Positions 1-8,233 are shown, counted from the stretch's first letter. The stretch: DNA of 20,669 bases from Bacteroidota bacterium (GCA_023413645.1 JAEZPN010000098.1:1-20669); one strand, 5' to 3'. Notes: generated by a model not told the origin, from the sequence alone. A program made the numbers and translations.

Positions 1-896
1 GCATAGAGCTTACACAGGTTGTAGCAATCGCGAACAACGACAAGTTCACTGCCGAGCAGAAGCAGGCAGCCCTCGAGCTCTTCTACAAGGACTTCGACGT
101 AAACGTTGACCGCGACATCGCCATCGCTATGCTCACAGCATACGAGAAGCACGCTACGCTCTTCACTCCAGCATTGAAGGAGCTCTTGGCTAAGCATGGT
201 GGCGCACGAGCATACGCAGAGTGGATCTACGACAACACTACCCTCGGCAGCCTCGAGAGCTACAACGCCGAGAACGTGGCTAACGACCCCGTCACAGAGT
301 TCGCAAACGCTATCGCTCCATTGCGCGCGCACGTATCGAAGTACGCATACCGCAACTTCAGCAACATCCCCGACATCGAGCGTTGGTTCCGTCCCTACGT
401 TAAGGCGCTTATGGAGTGGGATAAGAAGCGTGCATTCTTCCCCGATGCAAACCTCACATTGCGCGTTGCTTACGGTAAGGTAGCGGGTTATGAGTATGCC
501 GATGGCGAGTACCACCTCCCACAGACAACATTGGAGGGTATCATCGCTAAGGACAACCCCGAGATCTACGACTACAACGTGCCTCAGTCATTGCGCGACG
601 CTTATGCAGCTAAGGACTACGGCCGTTGGGGCGTAACAATGAATGGTAACTACACCGTTCCCGTTTGCTTCATCGCTACAAACCACACTACAGGTGGTAA
701 CTCAGGTTCTCCCGTTCTCAACCGCAAAGGCGAGCTCATCGGTGTTAACTTCGACCGCACATGGCTCTCAACAATGTCCGACATCGAGTTCGACGAGACA
801 TTATGCCGCAACATCATCTGCGACATCCGCTACGTATTGTTCGTAGTTGACAAGGTGGGTGGTGCTGAGTGGCTTATCGACGAGATGGGCATCTAA
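1..896 (+). CDS. S46 family dipeptidyl-peptidase, C-terminal part (DPP11-like)
   Basis: The reading frame is open from base 3 to a TAA at 894-896, giving about 297 residues. The 5' part, including the signal peptide and the catalytic His and Asp, lies outside the window. The motif GGNSGSP with the presumed catalytic Ser (codon 702-704) followed by GELIGVNFD and the ending DIRYVLFVVDK is the hallmark of peptidase family S46, the periplasmic enzymes of Bacteroidota that release dipeptides from peptides. The family is usually about 700 residues, so roughly the last 40 percent is present. The residue 18 after the Ser is Arg (codon 756-758, in F-D-R-T-W). In characterised enzymes Arg at this place marks DPP11 (Asp/Glu at P1) and Gly marks DPP7, so acidic-residue specificity is inferred. 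The gene ends in its own terminator. Confidence 0.93.
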   Translation, partial: IELTQVVAIANNDKFTAEQKQAALELFYKDFDVNVDRDIAIAMLTAYEKHATLFTPALKELLAKHGGARAYAEWIYDNTTLGSLESYNAENVANDPVTEFANAIAPLRAHVSKYAYRNFSNIPDIERWFRPYVKALMEWDKKRAFFPDANLTLRVAYGKVAGYEYADGEYHLPQTTLEGIIAKDNPEIYDYNVPQSLRDAYAAKDYGRWGVTMNGNYTVPVCFIATNHTTGGNSGSPVLNRKGELIGVNFDRTWLSTMSDIEFDETLCRNIICDIRYVLFVVDKVGGAEWLIDEMGI

Positions 897-919
897 TAGA
901 CTCCCACATACAACATTTG

Positions 920-948
920 GGCGACTCCTCTAAAGGGGTCGCCTTTTT
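920..948 (+). terminator. Rho-independent terminator after the S46 peptidase gene
   Basis: A stem pairs 920-929 with 934-943 (GGCGACTCCT against AGGGGTCGCC, one G-U pair) and is followed by TTTTT at 944-948. It lies 24 bases after the peptidase stop codon and before the lipoprotein gene, so the two genes are probably transcribed separately. Confidence 0.9.
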
Positions 949-1017
949 GTGATTGGACAATCATGGCACTTGTTTTGTAAAGCTACAAGGCATGTACACT
1001 CAATACATTTTTACTTT

Positions 1018-3381
1018 ATGAGAAAATTTTTAGCTTTATCGGCAGCGGTGCTTGGATTAGCATCGTGCCAGACAGACCATGAGACAACAAAGATCGTTGG
1101 TAATGACGAGATCAACTTCTCACTCGCCGTGGGCGTCACCGACCTCTCAACACGTGCGGGCGACACTACACCCCAGGCGGGACGCAACAGTGCCTACGGC
1201 GCTATCGACTACTTGCAGGGTAGCGCGGCGGGCGATAACCGCATAGACTGGGCCGATGTAGATCTTCGCTACACCCTGGAGGTTTACGATGTTGACCCCA
1301 GTGGCATCTATGGCGATGACTACGCCCCTATCAAGGATCGTCAGGTGGTGGTAGTTGACCAGTACAGTCCCGTTACGTTCGACCTTCGCCTTGTGCCCAA
1401 CCGCGACTACCACTTCGTTGTATTTGCCGACTTTGTCGATAATGGTGCGACAGACAACCCTGCAATCGAGACACAGCGCGAGCTCGGCCTTCGCCACAAC
1501 ATAGGCGCAACGCTTAAGGAGATCACAATCAAGAACGAGGCTATCAACGATGAGGCTGCCGATACTTATTTCGCATCTAAGGATATCACCGTGAGCACCC
1601 CCACAGCCGAGAGCATCACCCTTACACGCCCCTATGGTAAGGTGCGCGTAGTGGCTACGGACCTCGCCGACCTCAACATCAACAGCGACCCCGGCAAGGT
1701 GGCGATTGAGTATAACGCCTTCAACCCCAATGCCTTCAACGCCCTCACTGGCGCTATCAGCGGTGCTTACACAACGAAGGCATTCGAGGTGGCATACGAC
1801 CCCGCAGTGTCGAAGGTTATTGACACCACACACACAGGTCTTAGCACTCACACCTACACCGAGGGTTTTGATAACTACGCCCTCTACGGTGCACAGAGCG
1901 CTGATGGCATCATGCGCCATACACACATGACCCTCTTCACGGACTACATCCTCGCCACCGACCAGCAGCAGGCTATCAACTTCACGATGACGGTTTACGA
2001 CAAGAGCAATGGCGAGATCAAGACCACAGCCTTCTCTACCGACATCCCCGTGCAGCGCAACCACCTCACAACGCTCATAGGTAATGTCCTCACATCTAAC
2101 ACCGCGATAGAGGTTACCATCGTCGACAACTTCGCGAATGGCGTTACGGACGAGCCCTTCTACCAGGAGGTATGGGATGGCACAAGCGTATCGGAGCCCG
2201 CACTCGATGCTACAACGCAGACCTACACCATCACTAAGGCTTCGGAGCTTGCATGGCTCGCAACAGCCGATGCTAATGACCTTAGCAATAAGACAATCAT
2301 CCTTGCGGAGAATATCGACCTCAATAACGAGCCCTGGACACCAATTGGCACATCAACCAATATGTTCACAGGTTCTTTCGATGGTAATGGCAAGACTATC
2401 TATAACCTCGCCGTGGGTGGCGACAACGCAGCACTTATTGCCTACGCCGATGCCAATGCCGAGGTTAAGAACCTCACACTCGAGAGCGTAAACATCAACT
2501 CTACAAAGTATGCCGCAGCCGTAGTATGCAACGCCGAGGCGGGCATGACAATCGACAATGTTAAGGTGTCGGGCACTATCAACGCTACAAGCTACGCTGC
2601 GGGCATCTGCCACAACGCCGAGGATGTCACAATCACAAATTGCCAGAACGATGCTACGGTTACAGCTAACCGCGCTGCGGGTATAGCAAGCTGGCTTACA
2701 GGCGCAAATACCACACTCGAGAATGTTGTAAACAATGGCGACATCACAGGTGAGTGGGGCGCAGCAGGCATCGCAAACCGCATGGAGGGCGCTATATCTA
2801 ACGCGGTGAACAATGGCGAGATTACATCTTCGAAATCGGAGCCCGCATCGGGTGTAGTATGTATCATCTTGGGTGCGTGTGACTTCGAGCGCTGCTTCAA
2901 CTATGGCGATGTGCTCTCTACAATGGACAATGCCAACGCCTCGGCTGCGGGCATCCTCGGTCAGACACCTGGTGCAAAGGCTACATTTGCCTACTGCGCA
3001 AACTTCGGTAACATCACCGCTACAAATAGCTACGCCGCAGGTATCGCATACAGTCTCTACGGCACTATCACCGCAAATTACTGCTACAACCATGGCGAGA
3101 TTCGTGGTGCTGATGGCGCAGGTGGCATCGCCCCCAAGGCTCAGTATGGCACGGGCGACAAGGCCAACTATTGCTTGAACGCTGGCGACATTATCTCATC
3201 GAACGGCCTCACATATCAGGCTTCGAACAACAATGTCGAGTGCTTCTACTATAGCAATGGCGACCTCTTGAACGTATCGGACAACAGCGTGGCAACATCT
3301 GCCGACGCATTGGCACTCCTCAATGGTGGCGCAGATGCCAACTTCTTTGAGGTTGACAATGGTAAGATTGTCGTAAAGTAG
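1018..3381 (+). CDS. Surface lipoprotein with fimbrillin-like N-terminal part and beta-helix repeats
   Basis: This predicts 787 residues. I take the ATG at 1018 because it gives a lipoprotein signal peptide (MRKFLALSAAVLGLASC, lipobox L-A-S-C, Cys17). The in-frame GTG at 949 lies in the preceding terminator. After the Cys comes Q-T-D-H-E, an acidic segment like the export signals that send Bacteroidota lipoproteins to the cell surface (inference). Residues about 30-365 resemble the DUF6562/fimbrillin-like domains of Bacteroidales, with the segments PVTFDLRLVPNRDY and LTRPYGKVRVVA. Residues about 400-460 (ASELAWLA, then GSFDGNGKTIYNL) begin a GLUG-type right-handed beta-helix. From residue 498 the sequence has about eight repeats of 27-33 residues, each carrying AAGI or a variant and ending in N-x-G-x-I. 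Function is unknown; adhesion, glycan binding or pilus-tip assembly are possibilities. It is a single-gene unit between terminators. Confidence 0.88.
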   Translation: MRKFLALSAAVLGLASCQTDHETTKIVGNDEINFSLAVGVTDLSTRAGDTTPQAGRNSAYGAIDYLQGSAAGDNRIDWADVDLRYTLEVYDVDPSGIYGDDYAPIKDRQVVVVDQYSPVTFDLRLVPNRDYHFVVFADFVDNGATDNPAIETQRELGLRHNIGATLKEITIKNEAINDEAADTYFASKDITVSTPTAESITLTRPYGKVRVVATDLADLNINSDPGKVAIEYNAFNPNAFNALTGAISGAYTTKAFEVAYDPAVSKVIDTTHTGLSTHTYTEGFDNYALYGAQSADGIMRHTHMTLFTDYILATDQQQAINFTMTVYDKSNGEIKTTAFSTDIPVQRNHLTTLIGNVLTSNTAIEVTIVDNFANGVTDEPFYQEVWDGTSVSEPALDATTQTYTITKASELAWLATADANDLSNKTIILAENIDLNNEPWTPIGTSTNMFTGSFDGNGKTIYNLAVGGDNAALIAYADANAEVKNLTLESVNINSTKYAAAVVCNAEAGMTIDNVKVSGTINATSYAAGICHNAEDVTITNCQNDATVTANRAAGIASWLTGANTTLENVVNNGDITGEWGAAGIANRMEGAISNAVNNGEITSSKSEPASGVVCIILGACDFERCFNYGDVLSTMDNANASAAGILGQTPGAKATFAYCANFGNITATNSYAAGIAYSLYGTITANYCYNHGEIRGADGAGGIAPKAQYGTGDKANYCLNAGDIISSNGLTYQASNNNVECFYYSNGDLLNVSDNSVATSADALALLNGGADANFFEVDNGKIVVK

Positions 3382-3403
3382 GCTCTCGTCCCACGTTTTA
3401 GCG

Positions 3404-3432
3404 AGCAGCACTCCTCGGGGTGCTGCTTTTTT
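3404..3432 (+). terminator. Rho-independent terminator after the lipoprotein gene
   Basis: Bases 3404-3413 (AGCAGCACTC) pair with 3418-3427 (GGGTGCTGCT, one G-U), with a four-base loop, followed by a T run to 3432. It ends the lipoprotein transcript about 60 bases before lpxB. Confidence 0.9.
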
Positions 3433-3467
3433 GGTGCATGATGAGCCCTATATTCGAAATAAAGGGT

Positions 3468-3475
3468 TATCTTTG
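3468..3475 (+). promoter_or_regulatory. Putative Bacteroidota -7 element for lpxB
   Basis: TATCTTTG matches the Bacteroidota sigma-70 consensus TAnnTTTG and sits 19 bases before the lpxB ATG, downstream of the preceding terminator. I see no good TTTG at the -33 position, so this rests on one element only. Confidence 0.45.
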
Positions 3476-3494
3476 TAGTCAAATTGCACTCACT

Positions 3495-4622
3495 ATGAAG
3501 TATTACGTTATTGCGGGTGAGCCCTCGGGCGACCTCCACGGCAGCAAACTTATGCGCGGCATACGCCACAACGACCCCGAAGCATCGTTCCGCTTCTCGG
3601 GTGGCGACCGCATGGCCGAGGTGGGTGGCACGGAGAATATGCTCTACCACTATAAACAGATGTCCTTCTTCGGTTTCGTGCAGGTGGCAAAGAACCTACG
3701 CACCATATTTCGCCAGATAGACGACGTAAAGGCCGACATCGAGAGCTTCAACCCCGATGTCATCATCCTTATCGACTACCCCGCCTTCAACCTACGCATC
3801 GCGAAGTGGGCAAAGGCTAAGGGAATCAAGGTGTACTACTACATAGCACCCAAGGTGTGGGCATGGAAGGAGCGCCGCGTGAAGCAGCTACGCAAATATG
3901 TTGACCGCCTCTACACCATCTTCCCTTTCGAGACGGAGTACTTCCGTGGCCACGGCATAGAGCCCACGTTCTGTGGCAACCCCTTGGTTGACGACATCGC
4001 CGAGCGCCGTAGTACGCTCCCCACGCGCGAGGCATACCTCGCAGAGTGTGGTCTCGACAACCGCCCCATAGTGGCGCTATTGGCCGGCAGCCGCATCTCG
4101 GAGATTAAGGCTAACCTACCCGACATGGTGGCCCTCTCGCGCCAATTTGCCGACTACCAGTTTGTGGTTACAGCAGTGCCATGGATAGATAAGAGCCTCT
4201 ACGACAGCATTATAGCCGACTCGAATGTGAAGTATGTCTGCGACCGCACGCAGCAGACCCTCGCCATGAGCGAGGCGGCGATAGTGACATCGGGCACAGC
4301 GACACTCGAGACCGCGCTTATGGGTATCCCCGAGGTGGTGTTGTACCATGTACCTTGGCTCTACGAAAAACTAAAACCCTACTTCTTGCGCATACCCTAC
4401 ATCTCGCTCGTAAACATCAACCTCAACCGCGAGGCCGTGAAGGAGCTTGTACGCGCAAAGCTCCCCATCGAGGAGTCGGCACGCGAGCTTGCGGCTATAC
4501 TCCCCGGAGGTAGCGAGCGTGAGCGTATGCTTGGCGACTTCGATGAGCTACGCACCATGATTGGCGAGGCAGGAGCATCAGAACGTTTTGCAGAAGATAT
4601 TGTTAACTCACTTAAGCAATGA
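3495..4622 (+). CDS. lpxB: Lipid-A-disaccharide synthase LpxB
   Basis: This predicts 375 residues, close to the 382 of the E. coli enzyme. The N-terminus MKYYVIAGEPSGDLHGSKLM carries the family signature (G-E-P-S-G-D at residues 8-13), and later segments such as YYIAPKVWAWKERR, FCGNPLVD, LLAGSRISEIKANLP and TSGTATLETAL are typical GT-B (GT19 family) motifs. It joins UDP-2,3-diacylglucosamine and lipid X to make the lipid A disaccharide at the inner membrane. A longer in-frame GTG start at 3420 would lie inside the terminator hairpin, so the ATG at 3495 is preferred. surE, which I recall as a frequent neighbour of lpxB in Bacteroidota, is not immediately upstream. The stop overlaps the next start (ATGA), implying translational coupling. 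Confidence 0.96.
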   Translation: MKYYVIAGEPSGDLHGSKLMRGIRHNDPEASFRFSGGDRMAEVGGTENMLYHYKQMSFFGFVQVAKNLRTIFRQIDDVKADIESFNPDVIILIDYPAFNLRIAKWAKAKGIKVYYYIAPKVWAWKERRVKQLRKYVDRLYTIFPFETEYFRGHGIEPTFCGNPLVDDIAERRSTLPTREAYLAECGLDNRPIVALLAGSRISEIKANLPDMVALSRQFADYQFVVTAVPWIDKSLYDSIIADSNVKYVCDRTQQTLAMSEAAIVTSGTATLETALMGIPEVVLYHVPWLYEKLKPYFLRIPYISLVNINLNREAVKELVRAKLPIEESARELAAILPGGSERERMLGDFDELRTMIGEAGASERFAEDIVNSLKQ

Positions 4623-5194
4623 AACTTATAAACATCATAAACAACTACTCGGCCGAGGGTACAACTCCCCGCTACTACCTCAAGGCCGACACCGCGCTAC
4701 TACGCAACAACGACGCCTTCTACATCCCCGATGGCGTGGGTCGCGTCATCGCCGAGCCACATATCGTACTCAAGGTATCGCGCCTCGCTAAGTACATCGG
4801 CGAGCGCTTCGCAGCACGCTGCATCGAGGGCGTTATGGGTGGCGTGGCATTCACCGCTATCGACAAGCTCGACGAGGCACGCCGCGAGGGTATGCCCTGG
4901 GATGAGGCTGTTGGCTTTGACCACTCCTCGGCACTATCACTCGAGACGCTCCCCGCAGAGGCTATCGCCGAGGGCGCTATATTCTACATCAACGGCGAAG
5001 AGAGGACACGCATCGCTCTTAGCGACATGCGCTTCACGCCCGACCACGTCGTAAGCCACCTCTCGGAGTGCATGACACTGCGCATTGGCGACCTTATATA
5101 TCTCGGTGCACCCGCCAACTTTGAGGCAAAGGCGGGCGATAACTACCGCCTTGTAATCGGCGACCACACGCTACTGAACTTCGACATCAAGTAG
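4619..5194 (+). CDS. Divergent fumarylacetoacetate hydrolase (FAH) fold protein
   Basis: This predicts 191 residues. The C-terminal half has the FAH-family pattern: GFD (99-101), INGEERTR (124-131), a short DM helix (136-137), then H-L-S-x-C-M-T-L-R-I-G-D-L-I-Y-L-G-A-P and a closing A-G-D. Family members are metal-dependent C-C hydrolases, decarboxylases or tautomerases of keto acids. By eye, the usual E-x-E metal pair reads E46-P-H48, and the Lys normally before the GFD-type segment is Val98, while Asp82 fits the third ligand. A canonical active site is therefore doubtful. The start overlaps lpxB by four bases (ATGA), so the two genes are co-transcribed, but no link to lipid A synthesis is evident. 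The family call is reasonable; the activity is unknown. Confidence 0.75.
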   Translation: MKLINIINNYSAEGTTPRYYLKADTALLRNNDAFYIPDGVGRVIAEPHIVLKVSRLAKYIGERFAARCIEGVMGGVAFTAIDKLDEARREGMPWDEAVGFDHSSALSLETLPAEAIAEGAIFYINGEERTRIALSDMRFTPDHVVSHLSECMTLRIGDLIYLGAPANFEAKAGDNYRLVIGDHTLLNFDIK

Positions 5195-5213
5195 CGAGAT
5201 ACCTATATATAAT

Positions 5214-5245
5214 AATAACTGCGACCTTTCGGGGTCGCAGTTATT
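5214..5245. terminator. Bidirectional terminator between convergent genes
   Basis: Bases 5214-5226 (AATAACTGCGACC) pair perfectly with 5233-5245 (GGTCGCAGTTATT) around a six-base loop. T-rich sequence follows on the plus strand (TTGTTTT) and an A/T-rich tract precedes it, giving T-rich sequence on the minus strand. It can end both the lpxB-FAH transcript and the trmD transcript. Confidence 0.92.
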
Positions 5246-5266
5246 TGTTTTATACGCTACTATGTC

Positions 5267-5944
5267 TTACTCCTCCAACAAATCGGGGCGGAGGGCCTTA
5301 GTGCGTAGGTATGCCTGCTCATCCTGCCACTTCTCAATCTCGGCAAAGTGACCCGACAACAATACATCGGGCACCTTCCAACCGTTAAACTCCGCAGGGC
5401 GGGTGTAGACGGGAGGTGCCAAGAGGTTATCCTGGAAGCAGTCCGTGAGTGCCGAGGCCTCGTCACCAATAGCACCAGGGATGATGCGCACCACCGAGTC
5501 GGCAATGACACATGCAGCAAGCTCGCCACCCGTAAGCACGTAGTCACCAATCGAGATCTCGCGAGTGATGAGATGCTCGCGGATGCGGTAGTCGATGCCC
5601 TTGTAGTGGCCACAGAGGATGATGATATTCTTCATCAGCGAGAGGCGATTTGCCTCGTGCTGGTTGTAGGTGATGCCATCGGGCGAGGTGAAGATAATCT
5701 CGTCGTAGTCGCGCTCCGACTTTAGCTTCTCGATGCAGCGAAACACGGGCTCAATCTTCATGACCATACCCGCCTCGCCACCAAAGGGGTAGTCGTCAAC
5801 CGTGCGGCGCTTATCGTCGGTATAGTCGCGCAGGTTGTGCACATATATCTCGGCATGTCCCGACTCCTGCGCACGCTTGAGTATTGACTCGTTGAGTGGC
5901 GAGTCCAAGAGCTCGGGAACAACGGTAATAATATCAATACGCAT
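5267..5944 (-). CDS. trmD: tRNA (guanine37-N1)-methyltransferase TrmD
   Basis: This predicts 225 residues. TrmD methylates G37 next to the anticodon of tRNAs reading CNN and CGG-type codons, using S-adenosylmethionine, and prevents +1 frameshifting. The sequence shows the family start MRIDIITVVPELL, the loop DYPFGGEAGMVM, and the trefoil-knot SAM-binding segments LCGHYKGIDYRIREH and SIGDYVLTGGELAA. In many relatives the first loop reads G-G-G-A-G-M; here Glu takes the third position. The gene starts five bases after the stop of the metallo-beta-lactamase-fold gene and is the last gene of the minus-strand block before the shared terminator. Confidence 0.97.
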   Translation of the reverse strand: MRIDIITVVPELLDSPLNESILKRAQESGHAEIYVHNLRDYTDDKRRTVDDYPFGGEAGMVMKIEPVFRCIEKLKSERDYDEIIFTSPDGITYNQHEANRLSLMKNIIILCGHYKGIDYRIREHLITREISIGDYVLTGGELAACVIADSVVRIIPGAIGDEASALTDCFQDNLLAPPVYTRPAEFNGWKVPDVLLSGHFAEIEKWQDEQAYLRTKALRPDLLEE

Positions 5945-5949
5945 AGGGA

Positions 5950-6615
5950 CTATCCTTTGTAGTTAATCTCGTTGTTGAGAACCTCGACAATGAAGGGGTT
6001 GTACAACACCTCGTGGCCGATAGTCGATGAGTCCTCGTGGCCGGGGTAGATTGTAACATCGTCGCCAAGGGGCACCACCTCCTCGAGAATAGACTTCATA
6101 ATCCACGAGTAGTCGCCACCGGGCAAGTCGGTACGTCCAATGCTCTCCTTAAAGAGCGTGTCGCCCGTGAAGAGTGTTTTATCTACCTCGTTGAACAACA
6201 CCACATGGCCAGGCGTATGGCCAGGGGTCTTGATAACACGCAACACTGTCTCGCCAAAGCGAATCTCGCCAACGGTGTCGAGGTCAATATCTATCTCGGG
6301 CACCTCGTTGCACTTGAAGCCATACATCGTGCCACCCGCCGTGCTGTCGATGATGAACTTATCCTTCTTTGAGCATGCGAACTGCGCGCCGTAGGTATCC
6401 TTAAGCCACTTAACACCGCCAACATGATCGAAGTGGCCGTGTGTGTTTACTGCCATAACAGGCTTTAGGCCGTGTGCCTCGATAAACTCGCCGAGGATGC
6501 GGTTCTCGCCCGCAACCATGTTACCTGCGTCGACGATAATACACTCCTTGGTATCGTCCCACGCAACGTATGTATTCTCTCTAAATGGGTTAAAAACCAG
6601 TCGTTTAATCTCCAT
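5950..6615 (-). CDS. Metallo-beta-lactamase-fold hydrolase (glyoxalase II-like)
   Basis: This predicts 221 residues. The zinc-binding set of the MBL fold is complete: T-H-G-H-F-D-H (His59, His61, Asp63, His64), P-G-H-T-P-G-H (His133), F-T-G-D (Asp152) and Y-P-G-H-E-D (His193). The layout fits the short glyoxalase-II-like hydrolases (YcbL type) that cleave thioesters, but substrate cannot be read from sequence. It is probably cytoplasmic, since no signal peptide is seen. It lies 14 bases after the DUF1573 gene and five bases before trmD, so co-transcription is likely. Confidence 0.9.
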   Translation of the reverse strand: MEIKRLVFNPFRENTYVAWDDTKECIIVDAGNMVAGENRILGEFIEAHGLKPVMAVNTHGHFDHVGGVKWLKDTYGAQFACSKKDKFIIDSTAGGTMYGFKCNEVPEIDIDLDTVGEIRFGETVLRVIKTPGHTPGHVVLFNEVDKTLFTGDTLFKESIGRTDLPGGDYSWIMKSILEEVVPLGDDVTIYPGHEDSSTIGHEVLYNPFIVEVLNNEINYKG

Positions 6616-6629
6616 AATACTCTCTATTT

Positions 6630-7013
6630 TTACTCTATTTCTGCCTTTAGCGTTATATGCTGCACTCCATTTGTCGCGGTTGAGTATACCTGTAGCACGC
6701 GATAGAAGCTACCCACTGGGGCCTTCGAGGGGTCCATAGTTATTGTGAGCACACCGCGCTCCGTGGGCATAACCTTCTTTCTGTCGTGCTGAATGGTCGT
6801 ACACGAGCACGTCGTGCGCACCTCCGTAACAACCAAGGGTACATCGCCCGTATTCGTGTAACTTAGGCGCACAATCTGCTTATCGTCCTCGCGCGTCAAC
6901 ACACCGAGGTCCACGACCTTAGTCGAAAACTCTATGTTTGCACCCTTAGGCTCCTCGGCCCACGCCGTGAAGGTGGTGGCAAGCAGCATAAAGCACATCA
7001 AAAACGCTCTCAT
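6630..7013 (-). CDS. Exported DUF1573 protein
   Basis: This predicts 127 residues from the ATG whose complement is at 7011-7013. That start gives a clean signal peptide (MRAFLMCFMLLATTFTAWA, cleavage near A-W-A/E-E). A nine-residue longer start at 7040 would abut the tonB stop and put extra residues before the signal peptide. The mature part is a single Ig-like beta-sandwich with the family pattern: DLGVL, then Y-T-N-T-G-D-x-P-L-V-V, then T-C-S-C-T, and a closing L-x-A-E. DUF1573 proteins are common periplasmic or surface proteins of Bacteroidota with unclear role. Position in the Ton block suggests an envelope function. Confidence 0.85.
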   Translation of the reverse strand: MRAFLMCFMLLATTFTAWAEEPKGANIEFSTKVVDLGVLTREDDKQIVRLSYTNTGDVPLVVTEVRTTCSCTTIQHDRKKVMPTERGVLTITMDPSKAPVGSFYRVLQVYSTATNGVQHITLKAEIE

Positions 7014-7040
7014 AATCTCTACAATTATTTGCAACTGCAA

Positions 7041-7757
7041 CTAGTTCAACTTAAAGACATAGGTGATGACACCACCCTGAGCCGTGCGCTCACTTGGGTT
7101 AAACTTAGCCTTAAGTGCGGCCTCCACAGCCAACTCACGCAACTTTGCATCGTTGGTGCTAGTTCCATCTGGGTCAACACTTGCACTTGTTACATTACCC
7201 TCTGCATCGATTACAACACTCACAACAACAGTACCCTCAGTGTTATACTTCTTTGCAGGCTGAGGAAGGCCCTCACGCAAACCTCGTCCCCTGAGTCCCA
7301 TATCCAACTGATCTGTACCCTGGAGGTTGTAGCCCGAACCCTTACCTTTATTCGACTCTTGAGGACCATCGGGTGCAAGGGGGTTACCCACGGGCACCTG
7401 ATCGGGAATATTTCCCGTAACGGGTTTAAACATAGCATTAGGATTTACCGTCTGTGTTTGGTCACTCTCACCAGAGGTTTGAGCACTGTTCTCGGTTGTA
7501 GACTCTACAACATGGGCCGGATTTGGGGTGGTAGCTTGAGTGGTAGTTGCAGGGGTCGGTGATGTCTCAGGTTCAGACTCATCCTTCGCCTCTACAGGCT
7601 CCTCAAAGAGGATGTTAAGCGTAGGTCTGGGTTCCTCGAACTCATACGGAGGGAAGCAAATAAAGGAGAGGCAGAGCGTTATCATCACCACAAAAACAGT
7701 TGTGACGATGATAGCGACACGACGCGAAGTGCGATCTATGGGGTTGTAATACTCCAT
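7041..7757 (-). CDS. tonB: Energy transducer TonB
   Basis: This predicts 238 residues. A short cytoplasmic N-terminus is followed by one membrane helix (residues about 13-35), then a long Thr/Ser/Pro/Glu-rich periplasmic linker (about 40-165), and a C-terminal TonB domain (about 170-238) with the pattern G-T-V-V-V-S-V-V-I-D-A-E-G-N-V, A-V-E-A-A-L-K-A-K-F-N-P and a final Y-V-F-K-L-N. It passes proton-motive energy from ExbB/ExbD to TonB-dependent outer-membrane transporters. The linker is Thr-rich rather than a long Pro-Lys track as in E. coli. It lies 24 bases downstream of exbD, the standard order. Confidence 0.93.
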   Translation of the reverse strand: MEYYNPIDRTSRRVAIIVTTVFVVMITLCLSFICFPPYEFEEPRPTLNILFEEPVEAKDESEPETSPTPATTTQATTPNPAHVVESTTENSAQTSGESDQTQTVNPNAMFKPVTGNIPDQVPVGNPLAPDGPQESNKGKGSGYNLQGTDQLDMGLRGRGLREGLPQPAKKYNTEGTVVVSVVIDAEGNVTSASVDPDGTSTNDAKLRELAVEAALKAKFNPSERTAQGGVITYVFKLN

Positions 7758-7781
7758 AACTCCTTAAAGTTTAACTCTATA

Positions 7782-8225
7782 CTACTTATCCTTTGTAGCA
7801 AGCACCATCTTGTACTTCTTCTCGCGAGTGAGATCGATAATCTCCACAAGCACATCTACCGTAACCTTCTCGTCGCAGCGCAACGAGATATAGGGTTTAT
7901 CCTCCTCGGCACGACCCTCGAAGGGCTCATACTCGATTGCCAACGCCGCAGTGACAGCCTCAACAGTCTCGTGAGGATGCGCCTCGTCGTTGTTGATAAT
8001 GTAGTGGTAGCCCGTAGACGACTTCTGCGCTCCTACGATAGAGAGCGAGATAACCGAGGGGTCACCCTCCTGACTCGAAGATGAGGGGAGCGTGAGGCGC
8101 ACCGCATTATTGGGGTTGATGAGTGTTGTGGCGAGGATGAAGAACACCAACAACAGAAAGACAAGGTCGGTCATCGACGATGCCGAGAATGACGGATTGC
8201 TCTTTGAACTTCTCTTAATTGCCAT
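7782..8225 (-). CDS. exbD: Biopolymer transport protein ExbD/TolR
   Basis: This predicts 147 residues, the usual family length. A single membrane helix (residues about 19-36) carries the proton-conducting Asp20 in M-T-D-L-V-F-L-L-L-V-F-F-I. The periplasmic part has segments normal for ExbD, such as P-Y-I-S-L-R-C-D-E-K-V and a final helix ending K-M-V-L-A-T. With ExbB it forms the proton channel that drives TonB. Eight bases separate it from exbB. Only one exbD is present in this cluster. Confidence 0.93.
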   Translation of the reverse strand: MAIKRSSKSNPSFSASSMTDLVFLLLVFFILATTLINPNNAVRLTLPSSSSQEGDPSVISLSIVGAQKSSTGYHYIINNDEAHPHETVEAVTAALAIEYEPFEGRAEEDKPYISLRCDEKVTVDVLVEIIDLTREKKYKMVLATKDK

Positions 8226-8233
8226 AGCTCAGA

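Noticed and set aside
949..1017. GTG start giving a 23-residue longer lipoprotein
   Set aside because: It begins in the tail of the preceding terminator, and the extension would sit ahead of a perfect lipoprotein signal peptide starting at 1018.
1147..2064. Long minus-strand ORF (305 residues) opposite the lipoprotein gene
   Set aside because: It mirrors the codon bias of the plus-strand gene, which has a signal peptide and recognisable domains. The antisense product is Cys/Val/Ala-rich with no domain pattern. The same applies to 2353-3093 on the minus strand and 11241-11948 on the plus strand opposite tamB.
2509..3209. Repeated sequence that might suggest a CRISPR or satellite array
   Set aside because: The repetition is at the protein level, degenerate in DNA, in frame, and explained by beta-helix turns.
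3420..3494. GTG start giving a 25-residue longer LpxB
   Set aside because: It starts inside the terminator hairpin and crosses the likely promoter element; the ATG at 3495 gives the family N-terminus.
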